Shown: positions 50,022-58,750 of the stretch, in pieces
How positions within the stretch are numbered: position 1 is the first letter of the stretch
Layout: each line of letters opens with the position of its first letter
DNA from: Bacillus tequilensis KCTC 13622
Lineage (GTDB): Bacteria; Bacillota; Bacilli; Bacillales; Bacillaceae
DNA: 64,000 bases
Direction: 5' to 3'
NCBI RefSeq assembly: GCF_000507145.1
Contig: NZ_AYTO01000016.1
Coordinates: 1 to 64,000, forward strand
Translations under genes and position numbers: made by a program
Notes under the pieces: generated by a model
What the model saw: only the letters and a program-made list of their open reading frames with translations
What the model was told of the DNA's origin: nothing
The model's database searches: none

Positions 50022-51284
50022 ATGTTTATCCATATCGTCGGGCCTGGTGATTCTTTGTTTTCCATAAGCAGAAGATACGGTGCTTCTGCTGACCGAATCC
50101 GGGGTGTGAATGGTTTAGAAGAGACAAATATCGTGCCGGGGCAGGCTCTGCTTATCCCTCTTTACGTATATACAGTCCAGCCGGGGGACACGCTGACCGC
50201 CATTGCAGCAAAAGCGTTTGTTCCTTTAGAACGGCTGCGGGCCGCGAACCCTGGCATCAGTCCAAATGCGTTACAAGCGGGAGCAAAAATAACGATTCCT
50301 TCTATTTCAAATTACATTGCGGGCACGCTAAGTTTTTACGTGCTTCGAAACCCTGACCTTGATCGGGAGCTAATCAATGATTATGCGCCATATTCGTCTT
50401 CGATATCGATTTTCGAATACCATATTGCACCTAACGGCGACATTGCAAACCAATTGAATGACACGGCCGCTATTCAGGCAACATGGCAAAGACGGGTGAC
50501 CCCGCTTGCCACCATAACGAACCTTACATCAACAGGGTTCAGTACAGAACTCGCTCACCAAGTCCTGAATAACCCGACAGCAAGAACCAATCTGGTCAAC
50601 AATATTTATGACTTAGTATCCACAAAAGGATATGGCGGTGTGACAATCGATTTTGAACGTGTAAGCGCCGAGGACCGTGATCTTTTCACTGGATTTTTAC
50701 GTCAGCTGAGGAATCGTCTTCAGGCGGGAGGGTATGTGCTGACAATAGCTGTTCCGGCAAAAACAAATGATAATATTCCATGGCTGAGAGGCTATGATTA
50801 CGGAGGAATAGGAGCGGTTGTCAATTATATGTTTATTATGGCTTATGATTGGCATCATGCCGGAAGTGAGCCGGGCCCTGTAGCACCCATTACCGAGATC
50901 AGGAGAACCATTGAGTTTGCGATTGCGCAGGTGCCGAGCAGAAAAATCATTATCGGAGTCCCGCTCTACGGGTACGACTGGATCATCCCATACCAGCCGG
51001 GCACAGTTGCTTCAGCGATTTCAAATCAAAACGCAATCGAAAGAGCGATGAGGTACCAAGCCCCGATCCAATATTCAGCCGAATATCAATCACCGTTTTT
51101 CCGGTACAGTGATCAGCAGGGGCGAACGCACGAAGTATGGTTTGAAGATGTCAGAAGCATGAGCCGGAAGATGCAGATCGTCCGCGAATATAGATTGCAG
51201 GCTATAGGCGCTTGGCAGTTAACCTTGGGCTTCACGCCAGGCCCATGGCTTCTGCGGAAATTTTTTACGATCAGAAAGGTATAA
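50022..51284 (+). CDS. ydhD: YdhD, LysM-GH18 spore peptidoglycan glycosidase
   Basis: 420 residues: two LysM peptidoglycan-binding repeats (2-47, IVGPGDSLFSISRRYG; 49-93, VQPGDTLTAIAAKAF) and a GH18 domain (100-415). The catalytic motif GGVTIDFERV has acid Glu212. Same architecture as SleL/YaaH cortex-lytic N-acetylglucosaminidases. No signal peptide, typical for spore-coat enzymes delivered from the mother cell. ATG at 50022 after GGGGG. I recall a slightly longer 168 homologue (about 439). Confidence 0.9.
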   Translation: MFIHIVGPGDSLFSISRRYGASADRIRGVNGLEETNIVPGQALLIPLYVYTVQPGDTLTAIAAKAFVPLERLRAANPGISPNALQAGAKITIPSISNYIAGTLSFYVLRNPDLDRELINDYAPYSSSISIFEYHIAPNGDIANQLNDTAAIQATWQRRVTPLATITNLTSTGFSTELAHQVLNNPTARTNLVNNIYDLVSTKGYGGVTIDFERVSAEDRDLFTGFLRQLRNRLQAGGYVLTIAVPAKTNDNIPWLRGYDYGGIGAVVNYMFIMAYDWHHAGSEPGPVAPITEIRRTIEFAIAQVPSRKIIIGVPLYGYDWIIPYQPGTVASAISNQNAIERAMRYQAPIQYSAEYQSPFFRYSDQQGRTHEVWFEDVRSMSRKMQIVREYRLQAIGAWQLTLGFTPGPWLLRKFFTIRKV

Positions 51285-51286
51285 AA

Positions 51287-51316
51287 AGGGGCACCAGAGC
51301 TAGGTGTCTTTTTTTG
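51287..51316 (+). terminator. Terminator of ydhD
   Basis: GGCACC/GGTGTC stem (one wobble pair) followed by T7. Confidence 0.7.
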
Positions 51317-51443
51317 ATTCAGCCTACAGGAGCAGAATCGTTCAATCATTTGTCCCTTGCATGGGGGTGCGTTCCCATTTTACGATTAGTAGTGTCTGAT
51401 CAAATAAAAACACCAGAATGCGATGTGAGAGGGAGCTGTCAAA

Positions 51444-52631
51444 ATGAAATCAGTATTAATATTAAATTTTCCTGCGGAAGGCCATGTGAATCCTACCTTA
51501 GGTATCACAAAAGCGTTTTCCGATAAGGGATATGATGTGCATTATATTTCCACTGAAAAATACAAAAAACGATTAGAAGCAGTCGGAGCAACTGTCCATC
51601 TTCATCGGGATCTGCTGCGAACAACACCTATTCATATCGGTTCGCCCAATGGCATTCTTGATTTCTTAAAAATCCATATCAAAACCTCGCTGGATATTTT
51701 ACAAATTGTGAAAGACTTATCTAAGAACATTCAATTTGATTTTGTGTATTATGATAAATTCGGCGCGGGAGAGTTGGTGAGGGACTACTTAGATATCCCG
51801 GGTGTTTCTTCATCAGCGTCCTTCCTGTTTGGCGAAGAGCATCTGAAAACCCTGCCGCTGCATCCGGAATCAGGAGCACCGCTTGAAGTGGATCAAGAGT
51901 GCGAAGACCTTTTGGCAAAAATGAAAAAAATGTATGGTGTCGCCCCGAAAAACATGGTTCAATTCATGAACAATCAAGGGGAATTGAATGTGGTGTATAC
52001 AAGCCGTTATTTTCAGCCTGAAAGCGATCGTTTCGGGGATGAATGTCTGTTTATCGGTCCGAGCTTTCCGAAGAGAGCGGAGAATACAGATTTCCCGATT
52101 GAACAGCTAAAAGGTGAAAAGGTCATTTATATTTCCATGGGGACGGTTCTGAACAATACGGAGGAATTCTTCAACCTTTGTATTGACGCATTTTCCGGAT
52201 TTAACGGAAAAGTCATCATCGCTGCCGGAGAAAAAGCGGATCTGACCAAATTAAAGCAGGCGCCGGAAAACTTTATCGTCGCTCCGTATGTCCCTCAGCT
52301 GGAAGTGCTGGAGCATGCTGATGTGTTTATTACACACGGAGGAATGAACAGCGTAAATGAAGGCATTCATTTCAGCGTGCCGCTGGTTGTCATGCCTCAT
52401 GACAAGGATCAGCCGATGGTGGCGCAGCGCCTCTCTGAACTCCATGCAGGCTATGTCATCTCTAAAGATGAAGTCAATGTCCAAATATTAAAACAGGCTG
52501 TTGATGAGGTTTTACACAGCGATCAGTATACGGCAGGCATTAAAAAAATCAATCAAAGCTTCAAAGAGTGCACGGACATGGAAGAAGTGCTGGAGCGGAT
52601 TGATGAATTGATTCGTCAAAAAAACATATAA
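51444..52631 (+). CDS. ydhE: YdhE, UDP-glycosyltransferase (GT1, macrolide type)
   Basis: 395-residue GT1 enzyme of the MGT/YjiC family, which glucosylates flavonoids, macrolides and other aglycones with UDP-glucose. The N-terminal acceptor domain contains NFPAEGHVNPTLGITKAFSD with catalytic His. The C-terminal donor domain has VAPYVPQLEVLEHADVFITH followed by GGMNSVNEG and PHDKDQPMVAQR, the UDP-sugar site. ATG at 51444 after GAGGGAG. Confidence 0.92.
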   Translation: MKSVLILNFPAEGHVNPTLGITKAFSDKGYDVHYISTEKYKKRLEAVGATVHLHRDLLRTTPIHIGSPNGILDFLKIHIKTSLDILQIVKDLSKNIQFDFVYYDKFGAGELVRDYLDIPGVSSSASFLFGEEHLKTLPLHPESGAPLEVDQECEDLLAKMKKMYGVAPKNMVQFMNNQGELNVVYTSRYFQPESDRFGDECLFIGPSFPKRAENTDFPIEQLKGEKVIYISMGTVLNNTEEFFNLCIDAFSGFNGKVIIAAGEKADLTKLKQAPENFIVAPYVPQLEVLEHADVFITHGGMNSVNEGIHFSVPLVVMPHDKDQPMVAQRLSELHAGYVISKDEVNVQILKQAVDEVLHSDQYTAGIKKINQSFKECTDMEEVLERIDELIRQKNI

Positions 52632-52636
52632 GCAAA

Positions 52637-52674
52637 GAACTCCCGTATCTATTTGGCACGGGAGTTCATTTTTT
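52637..52674. terminator. Terminator ydhE/ydhF
   Basis: GAACTCCCGT (52637-52646) with ACGGGAGTTC (52658-52667) and a T-run. Confidence 0.88.
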
Positions 52675-53377
52675 AAAACTTGATCTTGATCTTTTGAGCA
52701 TCGCTGATTTTCTTATGATTGTGGTCAAAGACGTCACTTGTTGTGATTTCGATCCACTTAATCTCCGCTTTTTTCTTATCAGCACCTTTATCATGGGCAT
52801 GGCCGCTTGGTGCGTTCACAATAAAGCCGAGGTTTCCGGACTTTTCGGCTCTGTCTTCCAATTCACCATTTAATCCTTCCAGATAAATATCCTTGTTCCA
52901 ATCAAAGGCTTCCCCTGTATTTGTTTTCAGCAAGGCAATCGGCGCAACATTTACTTTCTTTGAAGATGTGTTTTTGATCTCAACGAAGATCTTAACGAAA
53001 TCAAACTCTTCATCGTGCGTTAACACGTGAAAATAATCAATCATGCTGTAGTCCGGGCGCAAATGAATCAGCTTCATTTCTTTTACTGTTAGCTCCACAT
53101 CGCCCATTTTATATGTTTGATTCACTTGCTTGATATTCTTTAAGACGGCTTTTCCCTTGTCATCAGAAAACGTTTGGCCAACCTTCAGCAATGACCGGTC
53201 ATCGGTTACTTGGGAATTAGGCTGATACTCATCTGAACTGTCTTTTTGAGAGGACGTGTTTTGCTTTGTGGCTTTTACCGCTTGCTCTCCGCCCGTATTT
53301 GGTTTTTCTGAACTTACGTTTGCTGAGCAGCCCGCAAGTATGATGGCAAAAATAAAAATTGAAAGAATTCTTTTCAT
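52673..53377 (-). CDS. ydhF: YdhF, lipoprotein
   Basis: 234 residues with a lipoprotein signal (MKRILSIFIFAIILAGC; lipidated Cys about residue 17), a polar Ser/Thr/Gln linker (to about 60) and a DUF4352/telokin-like beta domain (VELTVKEMKLIHLRPDYSMI, KIFVEIKNTSSKKVNVAPIA). Such domains are extracellular and of unknown function. ATG at 53377 after TGGAGGA; longer in-frame codons lack a site. Follows phoB on the same strand with a terminator between. Confidence 0.85.
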   Translation of the reverse strand: MKRILSIFIFAIILAGCSANVSSEKPNTGGEQAVKATKQNTSSQKDSSDEYQPNSQVTDDRSLLKVGQTFSDDKGKAVLKNIKQVNQTYKMGDVELTVKEMKLIHLRPDYSMIDYFHVLTHDEEFDFVKIFVEIKNTSSKKVNVAPIALLKTNTGEAFDWNKDIYLEGLNGELEDRAEKSGNLGFIVNAPSGHAHDKGADKKKAEIKWIEITTSDVFDHNHKKISDAQKIKIKF

Positions 53378-53401
53378 GATGATTCCTCCATTAAAAAGAA
53401 A

Positions 53402-53428
53402 GCCCGTTACTTCACACAAGCAACGGGC
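53402..53428 (-). terminator. Terminator of phoB
   Basis: GCCCGTT (53402-53408) with AACGGGC (53422-53428), T-rich tail on the minus strand. It lies between phoB and ydhF. Confidence 0.75.
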
Positions 53429-53442
53429 CACCTTGTATTCTT

Positions 53443-54831
53443 TTACTTATCGTTAATCTTAATGTTGTATTGTAAAGCCTTGAAGACATTTTTGGCGATT
53501 TTTGTATTATCGATTTGGCCGGCAAATGTCTCACTAGACGGACCGTACGCATAGACGGGAACATCTTCACCGGTATGTCCGCCTGTTGTCCAGCCGGTGT
53601 GTGAGCGTTTATTGAAAATGGTCTCGATCGCATTATCGATATCCTGCACTTCCTTCGATTTGGCTGCTTCTTCAACAGATTGAATTTCGGCTTTTGTTAG
53701 AGCCAATTTCTTTTGATCGATGTATGTTTTTAGTGTCTTTTCAACATCCGCGCCGTCAGCGATTTTTTCTGCCATAAAGTCAGGTGTGCGCTTTGCCGCT
53801 TTAATGGGTTCACTGAACCAGTTGTAGATACCGTCCGCACCAATGGAATACCCGCCGGTGGAGTGGTCAGCCGTTGCGACAACTAATGTGTGTTTGTCTT
53901 TTTTGGCAAAATCAATAGCCGCCTTATAAGCTTGTTCGAAGTCTTCCATCTCACTCATGGCGCCGACGATATCATTGTCATGTCCCGCCCAGTCAATCTG
54001 ACTGCCTTCCACCATGAGGAAGAAACCGTCTTTATCCTTGCTTAATTTTTTAATCGCTGTGTTTGTCATATCTTTTAATGAAGGAATGTCCTTCGTGCGG
54101 TCAATCTTTTTAGGAAGGCCGCCGTCAGCGAATAGGCCGAGAATTTGGCTGTCTTTATTTTTCAGCATGTCCTTGCGGTTATCCACATAGCTGTATCCCG
54201 CTTTTTTGAATTCCTTGATCAAATTGCGGTCCTTGCGATCAAAATTGCTTTTTCCTCCGCCGAGAAGGACATCAATTTTGTGCTTGCCGTTGACCATTTC
54301 ATCGAAATAATCATTGGCAATGGAGTTCATATTTTTCCGGCTGTGATCATGTGAACCGAAAGAGGCGGGAGTGGCGTGTGTAATTTCTGAAGTGGCCACA
54401 AGCCCAGTTGATTTTCCTTTTTCTTTCGCCGCTTCAAGTACTGTTTTGGCCTCTGACCCGTCGTTATCCACCGCAATCGCATTATTGTATGTTTTAATTC
54501 CCGCAGACATAGCCGTTGCCGCGGCTGCAGAATCTGTCACGTTTTCCTCAGGATCATCGGGATAAGTCGTTTGCTGGCCGACTAAATATTGGTCAAAAGC
54601 CGTAGGCTCCACAGTTTTTGTCTTTTGATTATCCTTTAAGTAGCGATAAGCAGACGTATAAGACACACCCATTCCATCACCAATCAGAACGATAACATTC
54701 TTCGTTTCGCCTTGGTTCCCCTTTTTCTTTTCCTGGGCGCTGGCTTCAGGAAGACTTCCGCTGGCTAAGCTGCTGAACGCAATAGATGATAAAACCGCGA
54801 TAGGCAGTAATTTCTTCGGGAATTTTTTCAA
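53443..54831 (-). CDS. phoB: PhoB, secreted alkaline phosphatase
   Basis: 462-residue alkaline phosphatase. A signal peptide (KKFPKKLLPIAVLSSIAFSS... cut near ASA-Q33) exports it. Zn/Mg active site: Asp52 in LIGDGMGVS, nucleophile Ser101 in VTDSAAAATAMSAG, FLMVEGSQIDWAGHDND, TADHSTGGY and the final HTGEDVPVYAYG. Releases phosphate from organic esters during phosphate starvation. ATG at 54831 after AGGAGGT. A PhoP box lies upstream. Confidence 0.94.
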   Translation of the reverse strand: MKKFPKKLLPIAVLSSIAFSSLASGSLPEASAQEKKKGNQGETKNVIVLIGDGMGVSYTSAYRYLKDNQKTKTVEPTAFDQYLVGQQTTYPDDPEENVTDSAAAATAMSAGIKTYNNAIAVDNDGSEAKTVLEAAKEKGKSTGLVATSEITHATPASFGSHDHSRKNMNSIANDYFDEMVNGKHKIDVLLGGGKSNFDRKDRNLIKEFKKAGYSYVDNRKDMLKNKDSQILGLFADGGLPKKIDRTKDIPSLKDMTNTAIKKLSKDKDGFFLMVEGSQIDWAGHDNDIVGAMSEMEDFEQAYKAAIDFAKKDKHTLVVATADHSTGGYSIGADGIYNWFSEPIKAAKRTPDFMAEKIADGADVEKTLKTYIDQKKLALTKAEIQSVEEAAKSKEVQDIDNAIETIFNKRSHTGWTTGGHTGEDVPVYAYGPSSETFAGQIDNTKIAKNVFKALQYNIKINDK

Positions 54832-54873
54832 CTGGATAACCTCCTAAAATATATGTATCTCAATTACAACCTC

Positions 54874-54916
54874 ATTATATTTTTAAACTGTTAAGCTAAT
54901 ATTAATCGATTTTAAA
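54874..54916 (-). promoter_or_regulatory. PhoP box and -10 of phoB
   Basis: On the minus strand TTTAAA, TTAATA, TTAACA and AAAATA follow at exact 11-bp steps (54911, 54900, 54889, 54878), the arrangement of PhoP-P binding repeats (TTAACA-like). TATAAT at 54879-54874 overlaps the last repeat. Confidence 0.8.
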
Positions 54917-55003
54917 GATTGGATTTACAAGGCGAATTGGTCGTACATGCTGTTGCCAAACATTGAGGTTCCCTTTGTGGGAATTTTGGAAGGAGAGAAC
55001 GAT

Positions 55004-55057
55004 ATGACTAAAGAATGCAGTAGAAAGAATAGGTATTGGCCGCAGGTAAGGATTTGA
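55004..55057 (+). pseudogene. Truncated start of a lost gene (ydhH region)
   Basis: A strong GGAAGGAGAG followed by ATG at 55004 reads 17 codons (MTKECSRKNRYWPQVRI) to TGA. The good initiation site with so short a frame suggests the 5' end of a deleted gene; ydhH is expected here from synteny. Confidence 0.35.
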
Positions 55058-55201
55058 TCAAACCAAGCGTTCAATAATGCGAGGGATTAAACTTTGCAGA
55101 AAAATACCGCTGGAAATCACCATCTCGGATGAACCCCAATGCTTGGCAAAAAAATCAGTCATCATATGTTTCGGCAACTCATTGCTAGGGACGATCTTCA
55201 T
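55058..55201 (-). pseudogene. N-terminal remnant of a small gene, probably GNAT (ydhI region)
   Basis: AAAGGAGG leads to ATG at 55201; the 47-residue frame begins MKIVPSNELPKHMMTDFFAK and HWGSSEMVISSGI, which looks like the first strand and helix of a GNAT acetyltransferase. It then runs into unrelated sequence and stops at 55058, back to back with the stop of the plus-strand remnant (TGATCA). ydhI, a GNAT gene, is expected here. Confidence 0.5.
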
Positions 55202-55281
55202 CGCAATCCTCCTTTCAGAAAATAGCTAATATCAATATATACAAGATATAATAATATGAAAATAGATGTTGAGGTGACGGC

Positions 55282-56259
55282 ATGGAAATCAACGATATCA
55301 TTTACGGACAGCACCAAATAGACGGAGTGCTGGAAGAGCTTATCAAGAGCAAGCCGGTGCAAAGGTTAAAAGGAATCTATCAAGGCGGAGCGAGCTTTTT
55401 AGTGAATCGAAAGTGGGATGTGACCCGGTATGAGCACTCCATCGGCGTGATGCTTCTCATCAAAAAGCTGGGAGGAACGATAGAAGAGCAGATAGCAGGC
55501 CTGCTTCACGATGTGTCGCACACAGCTTTTTCTCATGTCGTCGATGTTGTTTTTGAAAATGAAGCGGAAGACTACCATGAAAATATCTTTCAACAAGTCA
55601 TTTTTCAATCTGAGATTCCGGGAATTCTAGAAAAACACGGATATGATGCCGAAGAACTTTTAACAGACGATACGAGATGGACATTGCTCGAACAGCCCGC
55701 ACCGGAGCTCTGTGCCGATCGGACAGACTATACGCTGCGCGACATGTACCGATATGGGCACATTAGTTTGCATGAAGCGCAAACCTTTTTGGATCATCTC
55801 ATTGTGAGAAACGGAAGGATGTTTCCGGATGGTATTGAAGCTGCTGAATGGTTTGTCAGGATATATTACAAAGAAGTAATTGATTTCTTTTTGAATCCCG
55901 TGAATGTATATGGCTATGAATACGTAGCACGAACGTTGAAGGCTGCGCTGCGTCACCATGTCATATCCGCGGAAGATCTGTTGAAAACGGATCAAGAGGT
56001 ACTCGACATCCTGCACGCATCCAAAAATGAAGAAGTGCTGAGCCTGCTTACACATATCCATCCCCGCGTTCAAGTAAAAGAAGATGACATCCAGTATGAT
56101 TTCCATCAAAAGAAGAAAATGCGCCTCATCGATCCATCCGTTTTTCATCAAGGCGAATGGGTCAAAGCCTCTGCGGTATCTGAAAACATCAGAAGATGGG
56201 GCGAGGACGCTTATCAAAAAGCGAAAAAAGGTGTGTATATAAAAGTGTTGCATCACTAA
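55282..56259 (+). CDS. ydhJ: YdhJ, HD-domain phosphohydrolase
   Basis: 325-residue HD-superfamily protein (dGTPase-like subfamily). Metal ligands: His52 in RYEHSIGV, His76-Asp77 in GLLHDVSHTAFSH, and an Asp near ELCADRTDYTLRD. Probably hydrolyses a nucleotide or related phosphate; substrate unknown. ATG at 55282 after TGAGGTG. Monocistronic. Confidence 0.88.
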   Translation: MEINDIIYGQHQIDGVLEELIKSKPVQRLKGIYQGGASFLVNRKWDVTRYEHSIGVMLLIKKLGGTIEEQIAGLLHDVSHTAFSHVVDVVFENEAEDYHENIFQQVIFQSEIPGILEKHGYDAEELLTDDTRWTLLEQPAPELCADRTDYTLRDMYRYGHISLHEAQTFLDHLIVRNGRMFPDGIEAAEWFVRIYYKEVIDFFLNPVNVYGYEYVARTLKAALRHHVISAEDLLKTDQEVLDILHASKNEEVLSLLTHIHPRVQVKEDDIQYDFHQKKKMRLIDPSVFHQGEWVKASAVSENIRRWGEDAYQKAKKGVYIKVLHH

Positions 56260-56261
56260 TT

Positions 56262-56285
56262 GCCGCGTCACAGCGGCTTTTTTCA
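56262..56285 (+). terminator. Terminator of ydhJ
   Basis: GCCGC/GCGGC stem and T6. Confidence 0.75.
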
Positions 56286-56349
56286 TGTTTGATTTTGCAA
56301 ACTAAAGGGAATAGGACAAACTGAGGGACCGTTTTATGAGAATATCAGC

Positions 56350-56374
56350 GTATTTACATACCATTCGGGGGTAT
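56350..56374 (+). promoter_or_regulatory. Possible sigma-B promoter of ydhK
   Basis: GTATTT and GGGTAT separated by 13 bp. The -10 fits sigma-B well, the -35 (GTTTAA) only partly. I recall ydhK being listed in the general stress regulon. Confidence 0.35.
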
Positions 56375-56467
56375 AGTATTATCGAGAGGGCAGTTTGCTT
56401 GCGGATATGAGTTTTTATTGTCTGCGGGCAACAGTTACAGTGAAAAATGAAGCAAAGGAGAATGAAC

Positions 56468-57037
56468 ATGAAAATCTCTAAAAAAGCACTGGGAATTCTG
56501 ATGTTATCTCTGGTTTTTGTGTTATCAGCATGCGGCGCTGACAATAGCGCGAAAGAAAGCAAATCTGAAAAGCATTCAGGTTCCTCATCACATGAAGAAA
56601 TGGAACATTCCGGATCAGCTGACGTACCAGCGGGATTACAGGAATCTAAAAATCCAAAATATAAAGTAGGCAGCCAAGTGGTCATCAATGCATCTCATAT
56701 GAAAGGCATGAAAGGTGCGGACGCTACAGTGACAGGCGCCTATGACACGACAGCTTATGCTGTATCATACACTCCGACAAACGGGGGACAGCGTGTGGAT
56801 CATCATAAATGGGTGATCCAGGAAGAAATCAAAGACGCGGGAGATAAAACATTAAACCCCGGAGATCAAGTGATCTTAGAGGCTTCTCATATGAAAGGTA
56901 TGAAGGGAGCGACAGCCGAGATCGACTCCGCCGAAAAAACAACCGTATACATGGTTGACTATACATCAACAACAAGCGGTGAAAAAATGAAAAATCACAA
57001 ATGGGTCACAGAAGACGAGCTTTCAGCTAAATCATAA
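56468..57037 (+). CDS. ydhK: YdhK, DUF1541 lipoprotein
   Basis: 189 residues: lipoprotein signal with lipobox LSAC (Cys about 22), a His/Ser/Glu-rich linker (KHSGSSSHEEMEHSGSAD) and two tandem DUF1541 repeats, each with ASHMKGMKGA and ending HKWV (about 68-125 and 130-185). The His/Met content suggests copper or another metal, as in related copper-resistance loci, but this is inference. ATG at 56468 after AAAGGAG. Confidence 0.88.
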   Translation: MKISKKALGILMLSLVFVLSACGADNSAKESKSEKHSGSSSHEEMEHSGSADVPAGLQESKNPKYKVGSQVVINASHMKGMKGADATVTGAYDTTAYAVSYTPTNGGQRVDHHKWVIQEEIKDAGDKTLNPGDQVILEASHMKGMKGATAEIDSAEKTTVYMVDYTSTTSGEKMKNHKWVTEDELSAKS

Positions 57038-57039
57038 AA

Positions 57040-57066
57040 AAATCCTCCTTTTACAAGGAGGATTTT
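57040..57066 (+). terminator. Terminator hairpin, left copy
   Basis: AATCCTCC/GGAGGATT hairpin after ydhK. The same 27 bp recur exactly at 57242-57268. Confidence 0.8.
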
Positions 57067-57241
57067 CAGCGTGTCGACAAACCCTTGCATTCGTTGTCAA
57101 GCCTGTGCGTTGGTGCTCACGAATTAGGACATTCGCTCCGCTCCAATGCTCGCCTTTCCTAGACTTCAAGGGTTTTCAATCACGCTGAAAAGATGACAAA
57201 ATCCTAAAACTAAACCGTTTTAGGATTTTGTCAACAATCTG
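57063..57241. repeat. Structured intergenic element between ydhK and pbuE
   Basis: About 175 bp with terminal inverted repeat TTTTCAGCGTG (57063-57073) / CACGCTGAAAA (57181-57191), an internal GC-rich part, and a perfect 16-bp hairpin GACAAAATCCTAAAAC/GTTTTAGGATTTTGTC (57195-57210 with 57217-57232). Flanked by the duplicated 27-bp terminator. It looks like a member of a dispersed intergenic repeat family; the B. subtilis genome paper mentions a 190-bp repeat, which this may be. Confidence 0.6.
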
Positions 57242-57268
57242 AAATCCTCCTTTTACAAGGAGGATTTT
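57242..57268 (-). terminator. Terminator hairpin, right copy, overlapping the end of pbuE
   Basis: Identical to 57040-57066. Its left arm on the minus strand contains the last pbuE codons and the stop, so the pbuE coding end is part of the hairpin. Confidence 0.75.
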
Positions 57269-58419
57269 TTTGCTGTCTGAACAGGTCTTGTTAAAGAAAT
57301 GAAGGCAAACAGGACAGCGATGATGACGATCGATCCGCCGCACCATGCCGTTGAGACAACAGTGCCCGTTTGCTCCAAAACAACACCGCCAATGGCTGAG
57401 CCAAGGGCAATTCCGACTTGGAGGGCCGACGTGTTAAAGCTTTGCTGAATGTCAGACGACTCTGGTGCAATTTCAATTAAATAGCTTTGCTGAGCGGGGG
57501 CGAGGCTCCAGCTCAGAAGTCCCCAAATCACCATGACAGGCAAGAAGAAAATCATGGACGATGTGGACAGCGGCAGTAAGAACATAATGATGGCAAAGGA
57601 ACCGGTCACCAGCAAAATACTCTTAAAGGAACCAAGCCGGTCAGAAAGCGCTCCTCCGAAAGGACCTCCGCACACAGCAGATATCCCGAAAAGGAAATAA
57701 CAAATGCTGACCCAGAAAGAGTTCAAGTGAAGAGTTTCTTCTAAAAACGGCGCAAAGTAAGCATACAGCGTGTAGTGCCCCGCCAAGGTAAACATCGTGA
57801 CAAGATGCGAGCTCGCGATTTTCAGATTGCCAATCGTCTTGAGCTGATCCCGAAAAGGAATCATTTTCTCCGTTGGTATTTTTTCGAAAAAGATTGAAAT
57901 AATCAGCATAGAGACCAGCGCCAACAGGCCGATGCCAAGGAACAAAATCCGCCATCCGAAGGAATTGCTGATCAAGATGCCAAGCGGCACGCCTAATGCG
58001 ATAGCAGAACTGAATCCCATAAAAATAATTCCGATGGCGCGCGCTCTGTATTCAGGCGCTACAATTTTCGGGGCAATCGTTAAGGAAAGCACAACGATCA
58101 GCCCTGTACTCATCGCAGCCAATACCCGTGATACCATCAGCGTCGCAAAATTCGGGCTGAAATAGGCTACAAGATTGCTAAGAAAGAAAACAAATAAGGC
58201 CATTAAATATAAACGCTTGCGCTCAATCTTCGCAGTCAAAGCCAAAAGCAGCGGCCCTGACACTGCATATCCCAGCGCAAACACACTGATCAGCTGCCCG
58301 GCTGAGACAATGGAAATGTCTAAATCATTTGCGATCTGAGGAAGAATTCCTCCTACAATTAACTCAACCAATCCGACTGCAATCGTAGAAGCTGCAAGCA
58401 GAAAAACTTTAAAATTCAT
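57253..58419 (-). CDS. pbuE: PbuE, purine base/nucleoside efflux MFS protein
   Basis: 388-residue MFS exporter for hypoxanthine, adenine and purine ribonucleosides, with twelve TM segments ([20 protein letters not shown] at loop 2-3; [13 protein letters not shown] in the second half). ATG at 58419 after AAGGAG. Expression is switched on by adenine through the riboswitch upstream. Known in 168 as ydhL/pbuE. Confidence 0.93.
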   Translation of the reverse strand: MNFKVFLLAASTIAVGLVELIVGGILPQIANDLDISIVSAGQLISVFALGYAVSGPLLLALTAKIERKRLYLMALFVFFLSNLVAYFSPNFATLMVSRVLAAMSTGLIVVLSLTIAPKIVAPEYRARAIGIIFMGFSSAIALGVPLGILISNSFGWRILFLGIGLLALVSMLIISIFFEKIPTEKMIPFRDQLKTIGNLKIASSHLVTMFTLAGHYTLYAYFAPFLEETLHLNSFWVSICYFLFGISAVCGGPFGGALSDRLGSFKSILLVTGSFAIIMFLLPLSTSSMIFFLPVMVIWGLLSWSLAPAQQSYLIEIAPESSDIQQSFNTSALQVGIALGSAIGGVVLEQTGTVVSTAWCGGSIVIIAVLFAFISLTRPVQTAKKSSL

Positions 58420-58458
58420 AACAAACTCCTTTGCTTAAATGTTTTGACAAATAAAAAA

Positions 58459-58565
58459 ATCCTGATTACAAAAAATGTCATAAACAAATTTTGTAATCAG
58501 GATTTTACGGTTCCTGGTAGACACCCTCAAACCATATTATTGAGGTTATACAAGTGATCATAGCT
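58459..58565 (-). promoter_or_regulatory. Adenine riboswitch of pbuE
   Basis: Minus-strand leader with the purine aptamer: TATAACCTC, then GGTTTGAGGGTGTCTACCAG and GAACCGTAAAATCC, closing in CTGATTACAA, where the T after GA marks adenine specificity. A 16-bp terminator stem (58489-58504 with 58459-58474) shares its 5' arm with the aptamer's 3' side, so adenine binding prevents termination. It matches the published pbuE riboswitch as I remember it. Confidence 0.95.
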
Positions 58566-58683
58566 ATTTAATTGATGCGTTTCTGTTGAAGAGTGTAACA
58601 CATTGTGAGTGAATCTTCCATAGAAAAATTTACAAAGCGGTGAACGGAATCAGCATATGATTATATTTATATTTTTAAAAGTA

Positions 58684-58711
58684 TAGACATTTAAAAATTA
58701 ATGACTATAAT
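58684..58711 (+). promoter_or_regulatory. Sigma-A promoter of the gmu operon
   Basis: TAGACA (58684-58689) and TATAAT (58706-58711), 16-bp spacer. Confidence 0.65.
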
Positions 58712-58717
58712 AAAATT

Positions 58718-58731
58718 TGTAAGCGTTTTAA
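58718..58731. promoter_or_regulatory. CcpA cre-like site of the gmu operon
   Basis: TGTAAGCGTTTTAA, a good left half and centre and a weak right end of the cre consensus, just downstream of the -10. Glucose repression of gmu via CcpA is known. Confidence 0.6.
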
Positions 58732-58750
58732 TCATAAGGGGGGATAGCAA

